A stretch of DNA of 64,000 nt from Pectobacterium punjabense. GTDB lineage: Bacteria > Pseudomonadota > Gammaproteobacteria > Enterobacterales > Enterobacteriaceae. Below are positions 1 through 8,779 of the stretch, piece after piece. The stretch is from assembly GCF_012427845.1 (NCBI RefSeq), contig NZ_CP038498.1:2976001-3040000 (forward strand), in the 5' to 3' direction. The number at the start of each line of letters is the position of its first letter. The stretch's first letter is position 1. Position numbers and translations under genes: made by a program. The notes under the pieces were generated by a model. That model saw only the letters and a list, made by a program, of their open reading frames with translations, ran no database searches and was not told the DNA's origin.

Positions 1-94
1 CAACCCTCTCTGTCATTAACTATCGATTATTCAAGCAAAAAATTGATCATTTCTATCTTAGTACACCCGACATATTTGCAAAAGAGATGAAAAG

Positions 95-1507
95 TTGAAC
101 GAACTACTGAACGTTAATGAACAGAGAGATAACGGTGAGTCAGACTACAACCAAGTTGTAACATCAGAGTGGACACAATTGATAGCCACGACCTCACAAA
201 AATCTTTTGGTCTATTGCAAACTCTCGCCGCCCAAAAAGCATCCGAGTTTGCTGATAAGTTCTATTCCTACATGCTCAAAGATCAAGAAGCTTCTCTTTT
301 TCTTTCCAGCCAGCAAGTCCATGATCGACTCCATGGGTCTATGAGCAAATGGATAGTAGACATTCTATCAAACACTGGGGATCACCTAGCAGATTTGATT
401 CTTTATCAAAAGAAAATTGGTCAGATTCATGCGCGTATCGGTATTCCGATCGATCTGGTTGAACGTGGAGCCCGGCGTCTAAAATGGCAACTCTATGACA
501 ACATCACACAAGTGACAGATGATAAATCACTCTGTTTTGATGCTATGCGTTACGCTTCTATTTCCATGGATATCGCCATAGAGATAATGAATAAAACCTA
601 TTCACAATCACACGATCTAGCAGCCAAAAACGAAGAATCTTATCGGTTATTTTCTATTCTGGAAAATGCCAGCATAGAGAGAGAACGACAGAATGCATCA
701 CTGCTAAATTGGGAAAATGCTTTTATTTTTAGCGTTGCTACCGGTACACCACTTTCCAGCATCCAAGACCTAAGTGACTCAGAATTTGGCCTGTGGTTTA
801 ACCACAAAGGGAAATCCAGTTTCAGTAATATTCAGGGAATACGGACTATTGCAAAAATTATAACCGAAACGGATGACTACATTCGCCACTACAGTAATAT
901 CGCACTACTCACACAGCAAGATTATGCTCCACTACTTAAAACAGTTAGAAGCAAAATTTATAAAATAAATATACTGTTGGGCTCACTATTCGACGAAGTC
1001 CAAAAACTGGAAAGCGGTAAAGATACGCTAACCCTCTTGCTAAACCGCCGTTTCCTGCCAACCATACTTCGACACGAAATATCGCTGACAATGCATTCAA
1101 ATACGCCACTCAGCATCGCTATGATTGATATTGATCATTTTAAAGCCGTCAATGACACATATGGCCATACCGCTGGCGATAATATTCTAAAACGAATTGC
1201 GGAAATTCTGTATGAGAGTACAAGGAATAGTGATTATGTTTTCCGTTACGGAGGAGAAGAATTCATGATCGTGCTCATTGAAACGCCCAAGGTTGCTGCT
1301 CACACCATCATCGAACGACTACGAAAAAAAATTCAGGATCACACGATTCATCTTCAAAACGGTGAAAGCGTGACAATGACCATAAGTGCAGGCATCGCCG
1401 TGTATAATGGCCATCCGGATTATGAATGTTTGATAAAGGCTGCGGACGATGCACTCTATCAAGCTAAAGCAAATGGCAGAAACAGGATCGAATACGCGCC
1501 AGAGTAA
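95..1507 (+). CDS. dosC: Globin-coupled diguanylate cyclase (DosC/PccGCS type)
   Basis: This is a haem-based O2 sensor expected to make cyclic-di-GMP from two GTP in the cytoplasm. Residues about 20-165 form a globin sensor domain with Tyr57 as candidate distal residue and His112 (in IGQIHARIG) as candidate proximal haem ligand. A middle helical linker follows, then a GGDEF domain from about residue 310, with LTLLLNRRF and the active-site signature GGEEF at 386-390. An RNSD (RxxD) inhibitory site lies five residues before it, so product inhibition is likely. The start is TTG, because the upstream ATG at 87 runs into a stop and the next ATG would delete part of the globin. The 470-residue length and domain order match the Pectobacterium enzyme PccGCS from memory. 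It is a single gene followed by an IS. Confidence 0.9.
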   Translation: MNELLNVNEQRDNGESDYNQVVTSEWTQLIATTSQKSFGLLQTLAAQKASEFADKFYSYMLKDQEASLFLSSQQVHDRLHGSMSKWIVDILSNTGDHLADLILYQKKIGQIHARIGIPIDLVERGARRLKWQLYDNITQVTDDKSLCFDAMRYASISMDIAIEIMNKTYSQSHDLAAKNEESYRLFSILENASIERERQNASLLNWENAFIFSVATGTPLSSIQDLSDSEFGLWFNHKGKSSFSNIQGIRTIAKIITETDDYIRHYSNIALLTQQDYAPLLKTVRSKIYKINILLGSLFDEVQKLESGKDTLTLLLNRRFLPTILRHEISLTMHSNTPLSIAMIDIDHFKAVNDTYGHTAGDNILKRIAEILYESTRNSDYVFRYGGEEFMIVLIETPKVAAHTIIERLRKKIQDHTIHLQNGESVTMTISAGIAVYNGHPDYECLIKAADDALYQAKANGRNRIEYAPE

Positions 1508-1658
1508 CTATTCTGGGTTGCTGCAAATCTGCGTTTCAGACTAGATATGAAAAAGAGTAGCCCGCTATTCGTCATCGTAGATTTGCACCATTCCCCTTGC
1601 CAAACAGAAAGACTTACCGTCATTGAACTGATCCTACCCACGTAATGTGGACACAGCC

Positions 1659-2510
1659 CTAAGCGAGGTTCTGGTTTTCAAATTGTTCCGGGCTGAGACC
1701 GCCACAGGCACTGTGACGGCGCCAGCGATTGTAATCGCACTCAATATAATTAAATACCGTTGAGCGCATCATTTCCCTGCTACTAAAGCGTTCCCCGTGT
1801 ATGCATTCCACTTTCAGTGAATGGAAAAAGCTTTCCACACAGGCGTTATCGTAGCAACAACCCTTTGCGCTCATGCTGCCATGTAGCCTATGTCGTTTCA
1901 GCAATGCCTGATAATCCGCTGAACAATACTGCCCGCCTCTATCTGTATGAACAATGACATTCTCTGGGCGTTTACGTCTCCAGAGCGCCATCTGTAACGC
2001 ATCACAAGCCAGTTGTGCCGTCATTCGGGATGACATCGACCAGCCAATTACCGCCCGTGACCACAGGTCAATCACAACCAGATAGAGCCAGCCTTCATCC
2101 GTGCGAAGATACGTGATATCACCTGCCCACTTCTGGTTCGGGCTGCTGGCGATAAAGTTCTGCTTCAGCAGGTTTTCCGATACCGGCAGGCCATGTTCAC
2201 GGTAGCTGACCGGACTGAATTTACGGCTGGCTTTCGCCCGTAACCCCTGACGACGCAGACTGGCTGCGATGGTTTTAATGTTGTACTCAGGCAACTCATC
2301 AGCAAGGCGTGGCGCACCATAGCGCTGTTTTGCCTCAGCGAAGGCTTTACGGACCGCTTCATCACAAGTGAGCCGAAACCGCTGACGCGAGTTAACCTGA
2401 TGGCGGCGACAACACCAGACATACCAACCGCTGCGGGCAACCCGAAGCACCCGACACATCGCTTTAATGCTGAACTCAGCCTGATGCTTTTCAATAAAGA
2501 CATACTTCAT
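1659..2510 (-). CDS. IS3-family transposase OrfB (catalytic)
   Basis: This is the catalytic subunit of the IS3-family transposase. It has an HTH_21-like N-terminal part and an rve integrase core with the expected DDE residues: D in [11 protein letters not shown] in [11 protein letters not shown], and E in [11 protein letters not shown]. It overlaps orfA by 4 bp (ATGA), which suggests translational coupling or a frameshifted OrfAB fusion. The 283-residue length is normal for this family, so the copy is probably functional. The damaged relative at 51033 lost about 73 bp from the same region. Confidence 0.92.
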   Translation of the reverse strand: MKYVFIEKHQAEFSIKAMCRVLRVARSGWYVWCCRRHQVNSRQRFRLTCDEAVRKAFAEAKQRYGAPRLADELPEYNIKTIAASLRRQGLRAKASRKFSPVSYREHGLPVSENLLKQNFIASSPNQKWAGDITYLRTDEGWLYLVVIDLWSRAVIGWSMSSRMTAQLACDALQMALWRRKRPENVIVHTDRGGQYCSADYQALLKRHRLHGSMSAKGCCYDNACVESFFHSLKVECIHGERFSSREMMRSTVFNYIECDYNRWRRHSACGGLSPEQFENQNLA

Positions 2511-2806
2511 TTCAGGCGCTTCGCGAAGTATGTCGCGGCCTTTTGGAGAATGGCCAGTTCCTCGTCTCTCTCTGCCAGTTGGCGCTTGAGGCGGGCAATC
2601 TCTGCAGCCTGTTCACTCTCTCGCTCAGAGGTAGTTGTCTGGCTCTGTTGCTTGCTACGCCAGTTATAGAGCTGGGATTCGTGCAGACTGAGTTCACGAG
2701 CAGCGGCGGCAACACCGATGCGTTCTGCAAGCCTCAGGGCTTCGTTACGAAATTCAGGCGTATGTTGCTTACGTGGCTTCTTACTGGTTGATACGGATTT
2801 TGTCAT
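2507..2806 (-). CDS. IS3-family transposase OrfA (HTH protein)
   Basis: This is the DNA-binding subunit of the IS. The N-terminal half is a helix-turn-helix (residues about 10-50, with [19 protein letters not shown]). It is followed by a leucine-zipper-like coiled coil ([19 protein letters not shown]) that mediates OrfA multimerisation in IS3 elements. It ends in the ATGA overlap with orfB. A GAGGT ribosome-binding site precedes the ATG at 2806. Confidence 0.92.
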   Translation of the reverse strand: MTKSVSTSKKPRKQHTPEFRNEALRLAERIGVAAAARELSLHESQLYNWRSKQQSQTTTSERESEQAAEIARLKRQLAERDEELAILQKAATYFAKRLK

Positions 2807-3029
2807 GTGAGCTACCTCTGGTAGAGAGTTTACTCACTTAGTCGCGTGTCCACTAATGCTGGGTAGGATCAAACAAATTCACAGCATAAAAATGATAAAG
2901 CAACGATTTTACTAACCAACCTGCCAAAAATTTGATACATATTCAATAAATAAGCATGATCGTCGACAATGTATCATGCAGTAACTCTTTTATTATTTGA
3001 GCTGATTTTACACAGGGGAGGAGCAAGCA

Positions 3030-3248
3030 TTGCAGCGACAGCAGGTATCATCGTCACGAATTGATTCCATTGGGTATGACCCAAAGACGCACATTCTTGA
3101 GATAGCATTTCATAACAAAGATATTTATCAATATGTTAGCGTACCTGAATCTATCTATAAAAAATTTATTTCTGACGCTGTCGTTTCTAAAGGCCGTTTC
3201 TTTGATGGCGTGATAAAAGATAAATTTCTATGCCGAAAAAACAAATAG
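3030..3248 (+). CDS. KTSC-domain protein
   Basis: This is a 72-residue protein matching the KTSC domain, a small beta-rich fold of unknown function often found near nucleic-acid enzymes. Visible family features are the early SSRIDSIGYD segment, the middle LEIAFHNKDIYQYVSVPESIY stretch (Y-x-Y-x-x-V-P core), and the final FFDGVIKDKF. The TTG start at 3030 is supported by a strong GGGGAGGAG ribosome-binding site six bases upstream. It stands alone between the IS and the next gene, with no partner that would reveal a role. Confidence 0.8.
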   Translation: MQRQQVSSSRIDSIGYDPKTHILEIAFHNKDIYQYVSVPESIYKKFISDAVVSKGRFFDGVIKDKFLCRKNK

Positions 3249-3464
3249 ATTAAGTTTTAGCAACAATCATTGTGCTACTTGTCGCCGTATCTTAACGGCG
3301 ATTAAAAGGTCGCTGTGCTTCCGTATCAATTTGTCATTTCATCCACCAGTCTGCCAAAAATCATAGCTATCATATGAATTAAATAGATATGTAGATGGTA
3401 TCTACACGATAGTATCCCTCCAAATTGTGTAAGTATCTATCCTGTCTAACTAAGGGGAGTTCAT

Positions 3465-3821
3465 ATGATCACATCGGACATTCAAGGGGCTAATGCTTTA
3501 TTTACCCAGAACAATAAGCCCCCCATTGCGCCAAATGAAGATACCTTCAAAATGGCACTCGAGAAGGCAAAAGATAACGGACAGCTAATCAGACATGAAC
3601 CTAGCGCGAAAGTGGAGCCTCAGCGCTCGCAGGCAGCACAGGAGTTTATGGACTGGGTTTCCATGTCTTATGAGGAAAAACTATTCTTCTCCGTACTCGC
3701 ATCCATGGGTATATCCAAAGAACAATACGAAGCAATGTCGTTAGAAGAACGGATGGGGTTAGAACTCAAAGTACAAGCGCGTATTAAGGAAATGGCGGAG
3801 CAAGACCAGCAACTCGTTTAG
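3465..3821 (+). CDS. Conserved small cytoplasmic protein, function unknown
   Basis: This is a 118-residue acidic, mostly helical protein without signal peptide or membrane segment. The N-terminus looks disordered and the C-terminal half is helical (MGISKEQYEAMSLEERMGLE). A good AAGGGGAG ribosome-binding site precedes the ATG at 3465, and codon use resembles the host genes. I do not recognise the family. The second half might be a protein-interaction helix bundle, which is inference only. It is the last apparently intact host gene before the IS debris and the island boundary. Confidence 0.7.
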   Translation: MITSDIQGANALFTQNNKPPIAPNEDTFKMALEKAKDNGQLIRHEPSAKVEPQRSQAAQEFMDWVSMSYEEKLFFSVLASMGISKEQYEAMSLEERMGLELKVQARIKEMAEQDQQLV

Positions 3822-3886
3822 CTACTGATGTGGTCGGCGAATATGCTGTAACACATCGAGTGCCTATTCCAACGCTATATTAATTT

Positions 3887-3947
3887 TACCCACGTAATGT
3901 GGACACAGCCCTAAGCGAGGTTTTCGTTTTCAAATTATTCCGGGTTG
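3887..3947. mobile_element. Terminal fragment of an IS1397-like element
   Basis: The bases TACCCACGTAATGTGGACAC, followed by the CCCTAAGCGAGG segment, match the left end of the intact IS at 1629. The match continues to about 3947 with a few substitutions and then stops. It is a leftover end only, with no coding capacity. Confidence 0.8.
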
Positions 3948-4028
3948 ATGTAAGCATCCCGGTAAACCGAACCATTCACTTTTAGAGATCTTCCGACATA
4001 CTGATTATGTCCCGTTGAGGAGATCGCT

Positions 4029-4172
4029 ATGCGCAAAGCCCGATTTACAGAACATCAGATCATCGCTGTGTTGAAGTCCGTTGAAGCCGGACGTACCGTC
4101 AAAGACGTCTGCCGCGAAGCTGGCATTTCCGAATGCCAGCTATTACATCAATGGTGCCGGGGCGGGACTTGA
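4029..4172 (+). pseudogene. Truncated IS3-family orfA at the left island edge
   Basis: The ATG at 4029, preceded by GAGGAGATCGCT, starts a reading frame beginning MRKARFTEHQIIAVLKSVEA that is typical of IS3-family (IS407/IS51-like) OrfA. Similarity to orfA ends after about 35 residues, at GISE. The frame then runs through the island-end repeat and stops at 4172. The helix-turn-helix is cut and the leucine zipper is missing, so it is a remnant. A decayed orfB of similar type lies at 25567-26119, near the other end of the island. Confidence 0.75.
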
Positions 4173-4173
4173 A
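4147..4173. repeat. attL: left end repeat of island 1
   Basis: These 27 bases (ATCAATGGTGCC, then GGGGCGGGACTTGAA) repeat 27663-27690, which covers the 3' end of tRNA-Leu and a few downstream bases. The only difference is one missing C. The repeat lies about 23.5 kb from the tRNA copy, with the integrase just inside the right end, as expected for a tRNA-targeting island. Confidence 0.8.
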
Positions 4174-4328
4174 AAACATGCTATAAGCATTGTATTTAAA
4201 GGATTTACCTTAAAATATAACTAGCATGTACCCGCATTTGTACCCACAACCCACATTGCTTCATTCCCTACCCTGCCGTTCGCTACGATACCTAGCAGTG
4301 ACGCCAGTTGTTGAACTGCGACAGCATA

Positions 4329-4757
4329 TTACAAAGACTGGCTATTGTCAGCCTGTCTACCGACCCAGTTTTCTACGCGCAATCCTGGCACACGCTCAAA
4401 TTCACGCACATTGTTCGTTACCAGTATTAAACCTGCGGACCGCGCGTGACCGGCTAACATGGCATCATACGGGCCGATGGGGGTTCCTTGTCTTGCCAGT
4501 TCCGCACGAATTTGCCCGGTATGTACGGCAGCGTCAAAGCCATAAGTTTGCACTTCCAGACGCGCAGAAAACCCTTCAATCACAGCGAGATTCTTCTCTG
4601 GATTTACCGATTTCTCCGCGCCATAAATCAGTTCCATCAGCGTGATAGAACTGATAGCAAACTGCCCGTAATGGCGGTAGAAAGCATCCCTGACTTCTTG
4701 CGGTTTGTTCTTGATAGTGTAAATACAGATATTGGTATCAAGTAGATATTTCAGCAT
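4329..4757 (-). CDS. vapC: VapC toxin, PIN-domain ribonuclease
   Basis: This is a PIN-domain endoribonuclease toxin; in enterobacteria VapC cleaves initiator tRNA. Acidic catalytic residues are visible: D in YLLDTN near the N-terminus, E in LMELIYGAEKS, D in GPYDAMLAGHA, and the VTNNVREFERV segment near the C-terminus. The length of 142 residues is normal. The ATG at 4757 overlaps the vapB stop (TGATG), so the pair is translationally coupled. A TTG one codon earlier is a less likely start. It lies just inside the left island end, where it may stabilise the island (inference). Confidence 0.92.
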   Translation of the reverse strand: MLKYLLDTNICIYTIKNKPQEVRDAFYRHYGQFAISSITLMELIYGAEKSVNPEKNLAVIEGFSARLEVQTYGFDAAVHTGQIRAELARQGTPIGPYDAMLAGHARSAGLILVTNNVREFERVPGLRVENWVGRQADNSQSL

Positions 4758-4987
4758 CAAAAATCTTCCCGGATCTGATCATTGGGTTGCTCTCTGGTGA
4801 TCATAAAGTCGGAGGTTACGCCCTCCCCTTCAAACCAGCTATCCCAGCTTTCGCCTGCCGGAGTGATAATACGTGTACGGCCAATCGCGACGATATCAAC
4901 CTGCTTCACATCATCGGGCAGTGCAACCGCTTTAGGGAGTCGTACCGCCTGACTGCGATTGCTTTTAAATACTGTAGTTTTTTCCAT
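4757..4987 (-). CDS. vapB: VapB antitoxin, AbrB-type
   Basis: This is the antitoxin that binds VapC and represses the operon. Residues 1-45 form an AbrB/SpoVT swapped-hairpin DNA-binding domain (KSNRSQAVRLPKAVALPDDV). The acidic C-terminus (DSWFEGEGV... and IREDF) is the expected toxin-neutralising tail. The start is the ATG at 4987, with AAGGAGA upstream, rather than an in-frame codon 13 residues earlier that lacks a ribosome-binding site. The length of 76 residues is normal. The probable operator is the palindrome at 5012-5025. Confidence 0.92.
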   Translation of the reverse strand: MEKTTVFKSNRSQAVRLPKAVALPDDVKQVDIVAIGRTRIITPAGESWDSWFEGEGVTSDFMITREQPNDQIREDF

Positions 4988-5011
4988 GGCAGTCTCCTTG
5001 GAGAAATTTTG

Positions 5012-5025
5012 TGCTATCGATAGCA
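5012..5025. promoter_or_regulatory. Palindromic operator upstream of vapBC
   Basis: TGCTATCGATAGCA is a perfect 14-bp palindrome 25 bp upstream of the vapB start codon. VapBC complexes normally bind such palindromes to repress their own promoter. The sequence is seen directly; the operator role is inferred from position. Confidence 0.55.
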
Positions 5026-5080
5026 TAGAATATTGATGGGATATGTCAATGGGATATACGCATGTGACATGATTGGTTAA

Positions 5081-5917
5081 TCACCTCGCCGCCAACATCC
5101 CCGGATAATGTTTGGCGATAATATCGTTCATCCGATCGATCAAGCCAGGGCGTTTAAAGGTGAGATGCCCAGTGCCTTTCTGAAAGTAACGCACACTAAA
5201 GAACTCATCTTCGTATTCCTGCTCGTGCGGATTATCACGGATATGGTCCATCAACCGGATGGTTACATCGCCCCGATTGTCGGGGAGCGGTTTGCCATCC
5301 AACAGATACAGCATACGTTCTAGATCGGCCAGTTGATCGCGTCGCCAGCCCCAGTTCAGACCAAAGCCCCAGCGGTTGTATGTCACCAGATTGCTGATGA
5401 TGATTTTCTTGCCAAAGTAGCAAGGGTGATTGGTCTTGTAATCCCACGATAGCCCTTTGAATACGTTGATGACCCCACGCTCGAATACTTCCAGCTTGCT
5501 TTGGTGAAGTTGCTCAAAGGTGCTGAGGATATTGGCTTCGCTGATGGCCGGTAGTTCCCCCTCATCCAGATTCTTGTGCCACTGACTACGCGCTTCGGCA
5601 TCCATCAGCGACAACATGCCAGATTTCAGCATCAGGTCGCGCCAGATATTGCGATCCAGTGTGCGGGTGATGGCGGGCATCGCCTTGTTGGATGCTTCTG
5701 TTAGCCAGCAATCGTAGCGATGCCCTTGCTTTAACGCCCAGTCTTCAGCGGTGCCACCGCCGATAGTCGCCGTTAGCGTTGAAATAGATTGTAGCTGATT
5801 GAGGAGCTGCTCTATCTGTTGCAGCGCGGCATCACGTCCGGTGACGATGCGTTCGATATTGGTCGAGCAAATCAGCTCGGTGTGTTCGGTTAAAACCTCG
5901 GGTTCAATTTGCATCAT
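5081..5917 (-). CDS. DUF4942-domain protein of the CP4-type cassette
   Basis: This is a protein of about 278 residues of the DUF4942 family. Visible family features include the N-terminal ELICSTNIERIVTGRDAAL, the middle SEANILSTFEQLHQSK and KGLSWDYKTN segments, and the late FFSVRYFQKGTGHLTFKRP. Its biochemical role is unknown. Such genes regularly sit downstream of cbtA in E. coli CP4-type elements, as here. The start is uncertain: the frame is open from 6028, but similarity begins near the paired Met codons at 5917/5914 and no strong ribosome-binding site decides. It probably shares a transcript with cbtA and cbeA. Confidence 0.75.
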   Translation of the reverse strand: MMQIEPEVLTEHTELICSTNIERIVTGRDAALQQIEQLLNQLQSISTLTATIGGGTAEDWALKQGHRYDCWLTEASNKAMPAITRTLDRNIWRDLMLKSGMLSLMDAEARSQWHKNLDEGELPAISEANILSTFEQLHQSKLEVFERGVINVFKGLSWDYKTNHPCYFGKKIIISNLVTYNRWGFGLNWGWRRDQLADLERMLYLLDGKPLPDNRGDVTIRLMDHIRDNPHEQEYEDEFFSVRYFQKGTGHLTFKRPGLIDRMNDIIAKHYPGMLAAR

Positions 5918-6031
5918 TTGTGGTCCATACATAAAAGCAAATGCGCCAGCCCTTACCGGCTGGCGCATTATGCATCGGAGAGAGGAATAAACAGGTTTGG
6001 TGCGATGTGACTGGAAAGCCGCTCGCAATCT

Positions 6032-6352
6032 TTATGCCTTGAGCAAGCCAGTAGCACGTCTGGCACGGAGAACATCAACGGCGGTAAGAAACGGCGATTG
6101 CTCCTGCCAGTTAAAGCCGTTGCGATCGATACGCACCAGTTCGTATTTCTCCACCAGAAAATTGACGGCATTGACCAGCGTGATGCCAGCATCGATATGC
6201 GCCTGAATCACGTTTTCCTCACAGAACGGCGTGTCGTTCAGCGTCAGGCCGTAGTGCTTTTCCAGCAGGTAAGTCAGTAGTTGCTGCCAGACGGCTATAG
6301 GTGACGGACAGGGGTTATCCTCCCGTGGAGGGATTGCCGGTGATGTTTGCAT
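6032..6352 (-). CDS. cbtA: CbtA (YeeV) family toxin, short variant
   Basis: This is a type IV toxin of the CbtA/YkfI/YpjF family, which blocks cell division by binding FtsZ and MreB. Recognisable segments are [35 protein letters not shown], and the final [10 protein letters not shown]. At 106 residues it is shorter than the usual 124 because the C-terminal tail after RRATGL is missing. Activity is therefore uncertain, although short variants exist. It is transcribed after cbeA, its usual antitoxin partner, and is followed by the DUF4942 gene. Confidence 0.85.
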   Translation of the reverse strand: MQTSPAIPPREDNPCPSPIAVWQQLLTYLLEKHYGLTLNDTPFCEENVIQAHIDAGITLVNAVNFLVEKYELVRIDRNGFNWQEQSPFLTAVDVLRARRATGLLKA

Positions 6353-6420
6353 GAGAATACTCTCTACAGGTTAAGTCGATAAAATCAGGGAAATGTTCAG
6401 GATGGGAGAGAAGTTGCAGG

Positions 6421-6756
6421 TTATTCTGCTGCTGCCGAAGAGGGATAGATAACAATATACACGTAGCCAACACTGCCCAGCGTATCGGCTTCACAGATCC
6501 ATTCGTTGCAATGCAGCGTGACGCAGTTCTGCTGACGGGGATTCAGTTCCCCCATGCGTAGCTTCTGTTCCAACAACTTAATTAGCTCAGGGAAGCAACG
6601 TTCCAGACTTTGGGTTTCTGTTTTACTGAACGTACCGACAATGCTGGCCCGGTCTGCCAGATAGTGCAGACGGTTACCTTCCTGCACCAGTCTGGCTCCG
6701 AATCGCGGCGTGACAGCACTTTTTAGTCCCCATTCCGGGGTCTCCGATGATGGCAT
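6421..6756 (-). CDS. cbeA: CbeA (YeeU) family antitoxin
   Basis: This is a type IV antitoxin that in E. coli counteracts CbtA by bundling MreB and FtsZ filaments rather than by binding the toxin. Features are the N-terminal PEWGLKSAVTPRFGARLVQE, GNRLHYLADRASI, and the C-terminal VTLHCNEWICEADTLGSVGY. At 111 residues it is within the normal range. A GGAAACC ribosome-binding site precedes the ATG. It lies between the radC-like gene and cbtA, the same order as yeeS-yeeU-yeeV in E. coli. Confidence 0.9.
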   Translation of the reverse strand: MPSSETPEWGLKSAVTPRFGARLVQEGNRLHYLADRASIVGTFSKTETQSLERCFPELIKLLEQKLRMGELNPRQQNCVTLHCNEWICEADTLGSVGYVYIVIYPSSAAAE

Positions 6757-6795
6757 GATGGTTTCCTTATAAAAGAGCGGTAGTAAATGTGAGCA

Positions 6796-7269
6796 TCACA
6801 ACCAGCCACGTTCAGCGAATGACACCACGTCAGCACCGCCGACAACCAGATGATCGAGGACTCTGACGTCGAGTTGTGACAGTGAGTCCTTCAACTTGTC
6901 GGTGATATGGCGGTCAGCCTGACTCGGCTCGGCACAGCCGGAAGGATGATTGTGTGCCAGTATCACGGCGGCGGCATTATGGCGCAGTGAGGCTTTGAGG
7001 ATTTCACGCGGATGCACTTCGGTGCTGTTGATGCCACCCAGCGCGATAACTTCCTTTTCTATCAGGCGATGCTGGTTGTCCAGATACAGCACCATAAAGA
7101 CTTCGCGCTCCAGGCTACTGAGTTCCAGCATCAACCAGCTTTTGGTGTCCTCAGAGGTTTTGAACTGTCGCGCATTTTTACGCACGCGTTTTTCCAGCAG
7201 GCACAGCGCCATCTGGATAATGCGCTGCTCTCTGGACGCAACGCTGCCTGTCAATGAATTGCATGACAT
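6796..7269 (-). CDS. RadC/YeeS-like JAB-domain protein
   Basis: This 157-residue protein has the RadC-type JAB1/MPN metalloprotease fold. The zinc-binding signature is visible: the E in [12 protein letters not shown], then ILAHNHPSG with H-x-H, followed by the D of SQADRHITD (JAMM pattern). It lacks the N-terminal helix-hairpin-helix of full-length RadC (about 220 residues), as do YeeS and YfjY of CP4 elements. Its function is unclear; a role in DNA repair is not supported for this family. It starts the cassette radC-like/cbeA/cbtA/DUF4942. Confidence 0.88.
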   Translation of the reverse strand: MSCNSLTGSVASREQRIIQMALCLLEKRVRKNARQFKTSEDTKSWLMLELSSLEREVFMVLYLDNQHRLIEKEVIALGGINSTEVHPREILKASLRHNAAAVILAHNHPSGCAEPSQADRHITDKLKDSLSQLDVRVLDHLVVGGADVVSFAERGWL

Positions 7270-7391
7270 GGTGATTCCTTATCTAAACGATGGATGATGA
7301 AAAAGAAGGATGAAATGGATGACAAGAGCACAATAAATACAATGCCTCGCACAGGCGCACGAGGCATCGGAACCGTGAATAAGGTCAGTCG

Positions 7392-7742
7392 TTATTCCAC
7401 CTGGAATTCCCATATGCCCTGATCGGTCTCGACAATAATTTCAAGGACATGACAGGCGGCTCCCCAGTTTTTTGACTTAAACGTCGTTTCAAAAGTGCTA
7501 CCGAAGCGGAGTCGAACGGGCTTCCAGGATTCTTCGGAAAGGTGCTGGCAATTTCCCCGATTAACCGCAATGTCTTTGACGACGACAGAATCTGTCAACG
7601 CTGTCACGGATATCCTTGGATAATAGGGACCGGCATACCAGTTTCCTGAGGCAATACGGGTTTGCACTCTGACAGGCGCTTTTTCTGCAAAAACGCTTAG
7701 CGAACACAATCCCAGACAGAGCGCGACAAATGCTTTTTTCAT
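7392..7742 (-). CDS. Small exported protein, function unknown
   Basis: This 116-residue protein starts at the ATG at 7742 with AAGGAAA upstream. It has a clear Sec signal peptide (MKKAFVALCLGLCSLSVFA, cleavage after A19 before EKAP). The mature part is beta-rich and has two cysteines (in RGNCQHL and GAACHVL) that could form a disulphide. No family was recognised. It follows the larger exported protein at 7800-8633, and the two probably form one transcript. The pair may be surface or periplasmic partners, which is inference from adjacency and shared signal peptides. Confidence 0.72.
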   Translation of the reverse strand: MKKAFVALCLGLCSLSVFAEKAPVRVQTRIASGNWYAGPYYPRISVTALTDSVVVKDIAVNRGNCQHLSEESWKPVRLRFGSTFETTFKSKNWGAACHVLEIIVETDQGIWEFQVE

Positions 7743-7799
7743 GATATTTTCCTTTACTCGACAGGCTCGAAGCCTTCCGATGACCAGAGGCGGTAACAC

Positions 7800-8633
7800 T
7801 CAACGATGGCTGAATGTCAGCATGTCCTTTTTGCCGTTGTAGTGAGTGAGGTTAAGCGTGGTGTTGTTGGCATCATGGGTACTGTCAACCTTCACGATTT
7901 CACTGCAATCCTTGAGGTCAATCACCTTGATTTCAGGCGCGGGTTTCGTTTTATCGACGGCGTACCAGTTCCCTGCCGGGCAGGCCATCCCGGCACTTTG
8001 CTCCAGAAAGGCGTAATACGGCGTATCGGTCAGACGGGTATAAAGGCTGGCGGTCTCCGCGCCCTGAACCAGCACATCTTTGCCACTGTCACCGCAATTC
8101 CGGCAGAAAAGCTGGTCCTGCGTGTTTCTCAGTATGTGTGCCTGATACGCCAGAATCTGGTTATTCATCTGGAAACGGTTTTTCTCTCCATTCTTCCAGG
8201 TGACAGTGAGCAGCGTGTTGTTTTTGTTTTCTATCACCGACACCTTCGCTACAGCCGATAAATCAGAGCGGTCATCGTCAAACTCAATAAAATGAACGGT
8301 GGGCAACGCGGCATATTTATCGATGTAATAAAAATCGGGTGTCCGGTTAGCGGTGTAAGCAGGAATGGCATCATTCAGCAGGATGGTATAGCGCGTCATG
8401 TCCCATAACTTGCTGTACTGATCCGTTTTATTTTTATAGCCCTGTGGATAGTCAGAAATAAAGAAACTGTCTTTCCTGTCGGGTCCACAGAGATGGCAAA
8501 CCATGTGCCCGTCGCTGTCGGTGATAATTTGCGGTTCATTGTCAGCAGGCTTTGCCTGTACAGACAGAATGGGAAGAACCATCAGGGAGGCCAGCAGCAT
8601 TCCGCTGCATGGCAGTGCAGGTTGTGTTTTCAT
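7800..8633 (-). CDS. Exported cysteine-rich protein, function unknown
   Basis: This is a 277-residue protein with an N-terminal signal peptide (hydrophobic core GMLLASLMVLPILSVQA). The start is the ATG at 8633, preceded by GAAGGAAAA. Two CxxC motifs are visible in the mature part: CHLCGP near residue 45 and CRNCGD near 180. A third cysteine pair lies toward the C-terminus (GMACPAG and DLKDCSE). These could bind metal or form disulphides in the periplasm. The family was not recognised. It is followed closely by another exported protein and preceded by two small membrane proteins, suggesting an envelope-related operon. Confidence 0.7.
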   Translation of the reverse strand: MKTQPALPCSGMLLASLMVLPILSVQAKPADNEPQIITDSDGHMVCHLCGPDRKDSFFISDYPQGYKNKTDQYSKLWDMTRYTILLNDAIPAYTANRTPDFYYIDKYAALPTVHFIEFDDDRSDLSAVAKVSVIENKNNTLLTVTWKNGEKNRFQMNNQILAYQAHILRNTQDQLFCRNCGDSGKDVLVQGAETASLYTRLTDTPYYAFLEQSAGMACPAGNWYAVDKTKPAPEIKVIDLKDCSEIVKVDSTHDANNTTLNLTHYNGKKDMLTFSHR

Positions 8634-8661
8634 TGTGGTTTTCCTTCGGAAGGGCCCTCGG

Positions 8662-8778
8662 TTAAAAACCGGCCCATCCGCCAACGGTATTGATGATAAA
8701 AAGCAGGCAGGCCATAAAAATCACCGGCGTGATATACCAGCGCATAAAACGGCCAAACAGCTTCAACAGCGTTCGCAT
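8662..8778 (-). CDS. Small single-pass membrane protein (38 aa)
   Basis: The ATG at 8778 opens a 38-residue frame starting MRTLLKLFGRFMRWYITPV, followed by a hydrophobic segment (IFMACLLFIINTVGGWAGF). A basic N-terminus and one transmembrane helix suggest insertion in the inner membrane. The start codon lies one base past the stop of the 52-residue frame upstream, so the two are probably coupled. It has no known family and was identified by reading the gap between larger genes. Confidence 0.5.
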   Translation of the reverse strand: MRTLLKLFGRFMRWYITPVIFMACLLFIINTVGGWAGF

Positions 8779-8779
8779 A

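Larger units (their letters stand above)
1629..2871 (-). mobile_element. Intact IS3-family element (IS1397-like), 1243 bp
   Basis: The ends match as inverted repeats: the left end reads TGATCCTACCCACGTAATG and the right end is the complement of TGATCCTACCCAGCATTAG. A 3-bp target duplication AAC flanks it (1626-1628 and 2872-2874). It carries overlapping orfA and orfB on the minus strand with no visible lesion. Related, damaged copies occur at 3887, 50308-51840 and 60571. The IS1397-like name rests on remembered OrfA similarity. Confidence 0.92.

Noticed and set aside
2400..2791. Open frames on the plus strand inside the intact IS
   Set aside because: They are antisense shadows of orfA/orfB without ribosome-binding sites or family similarity.
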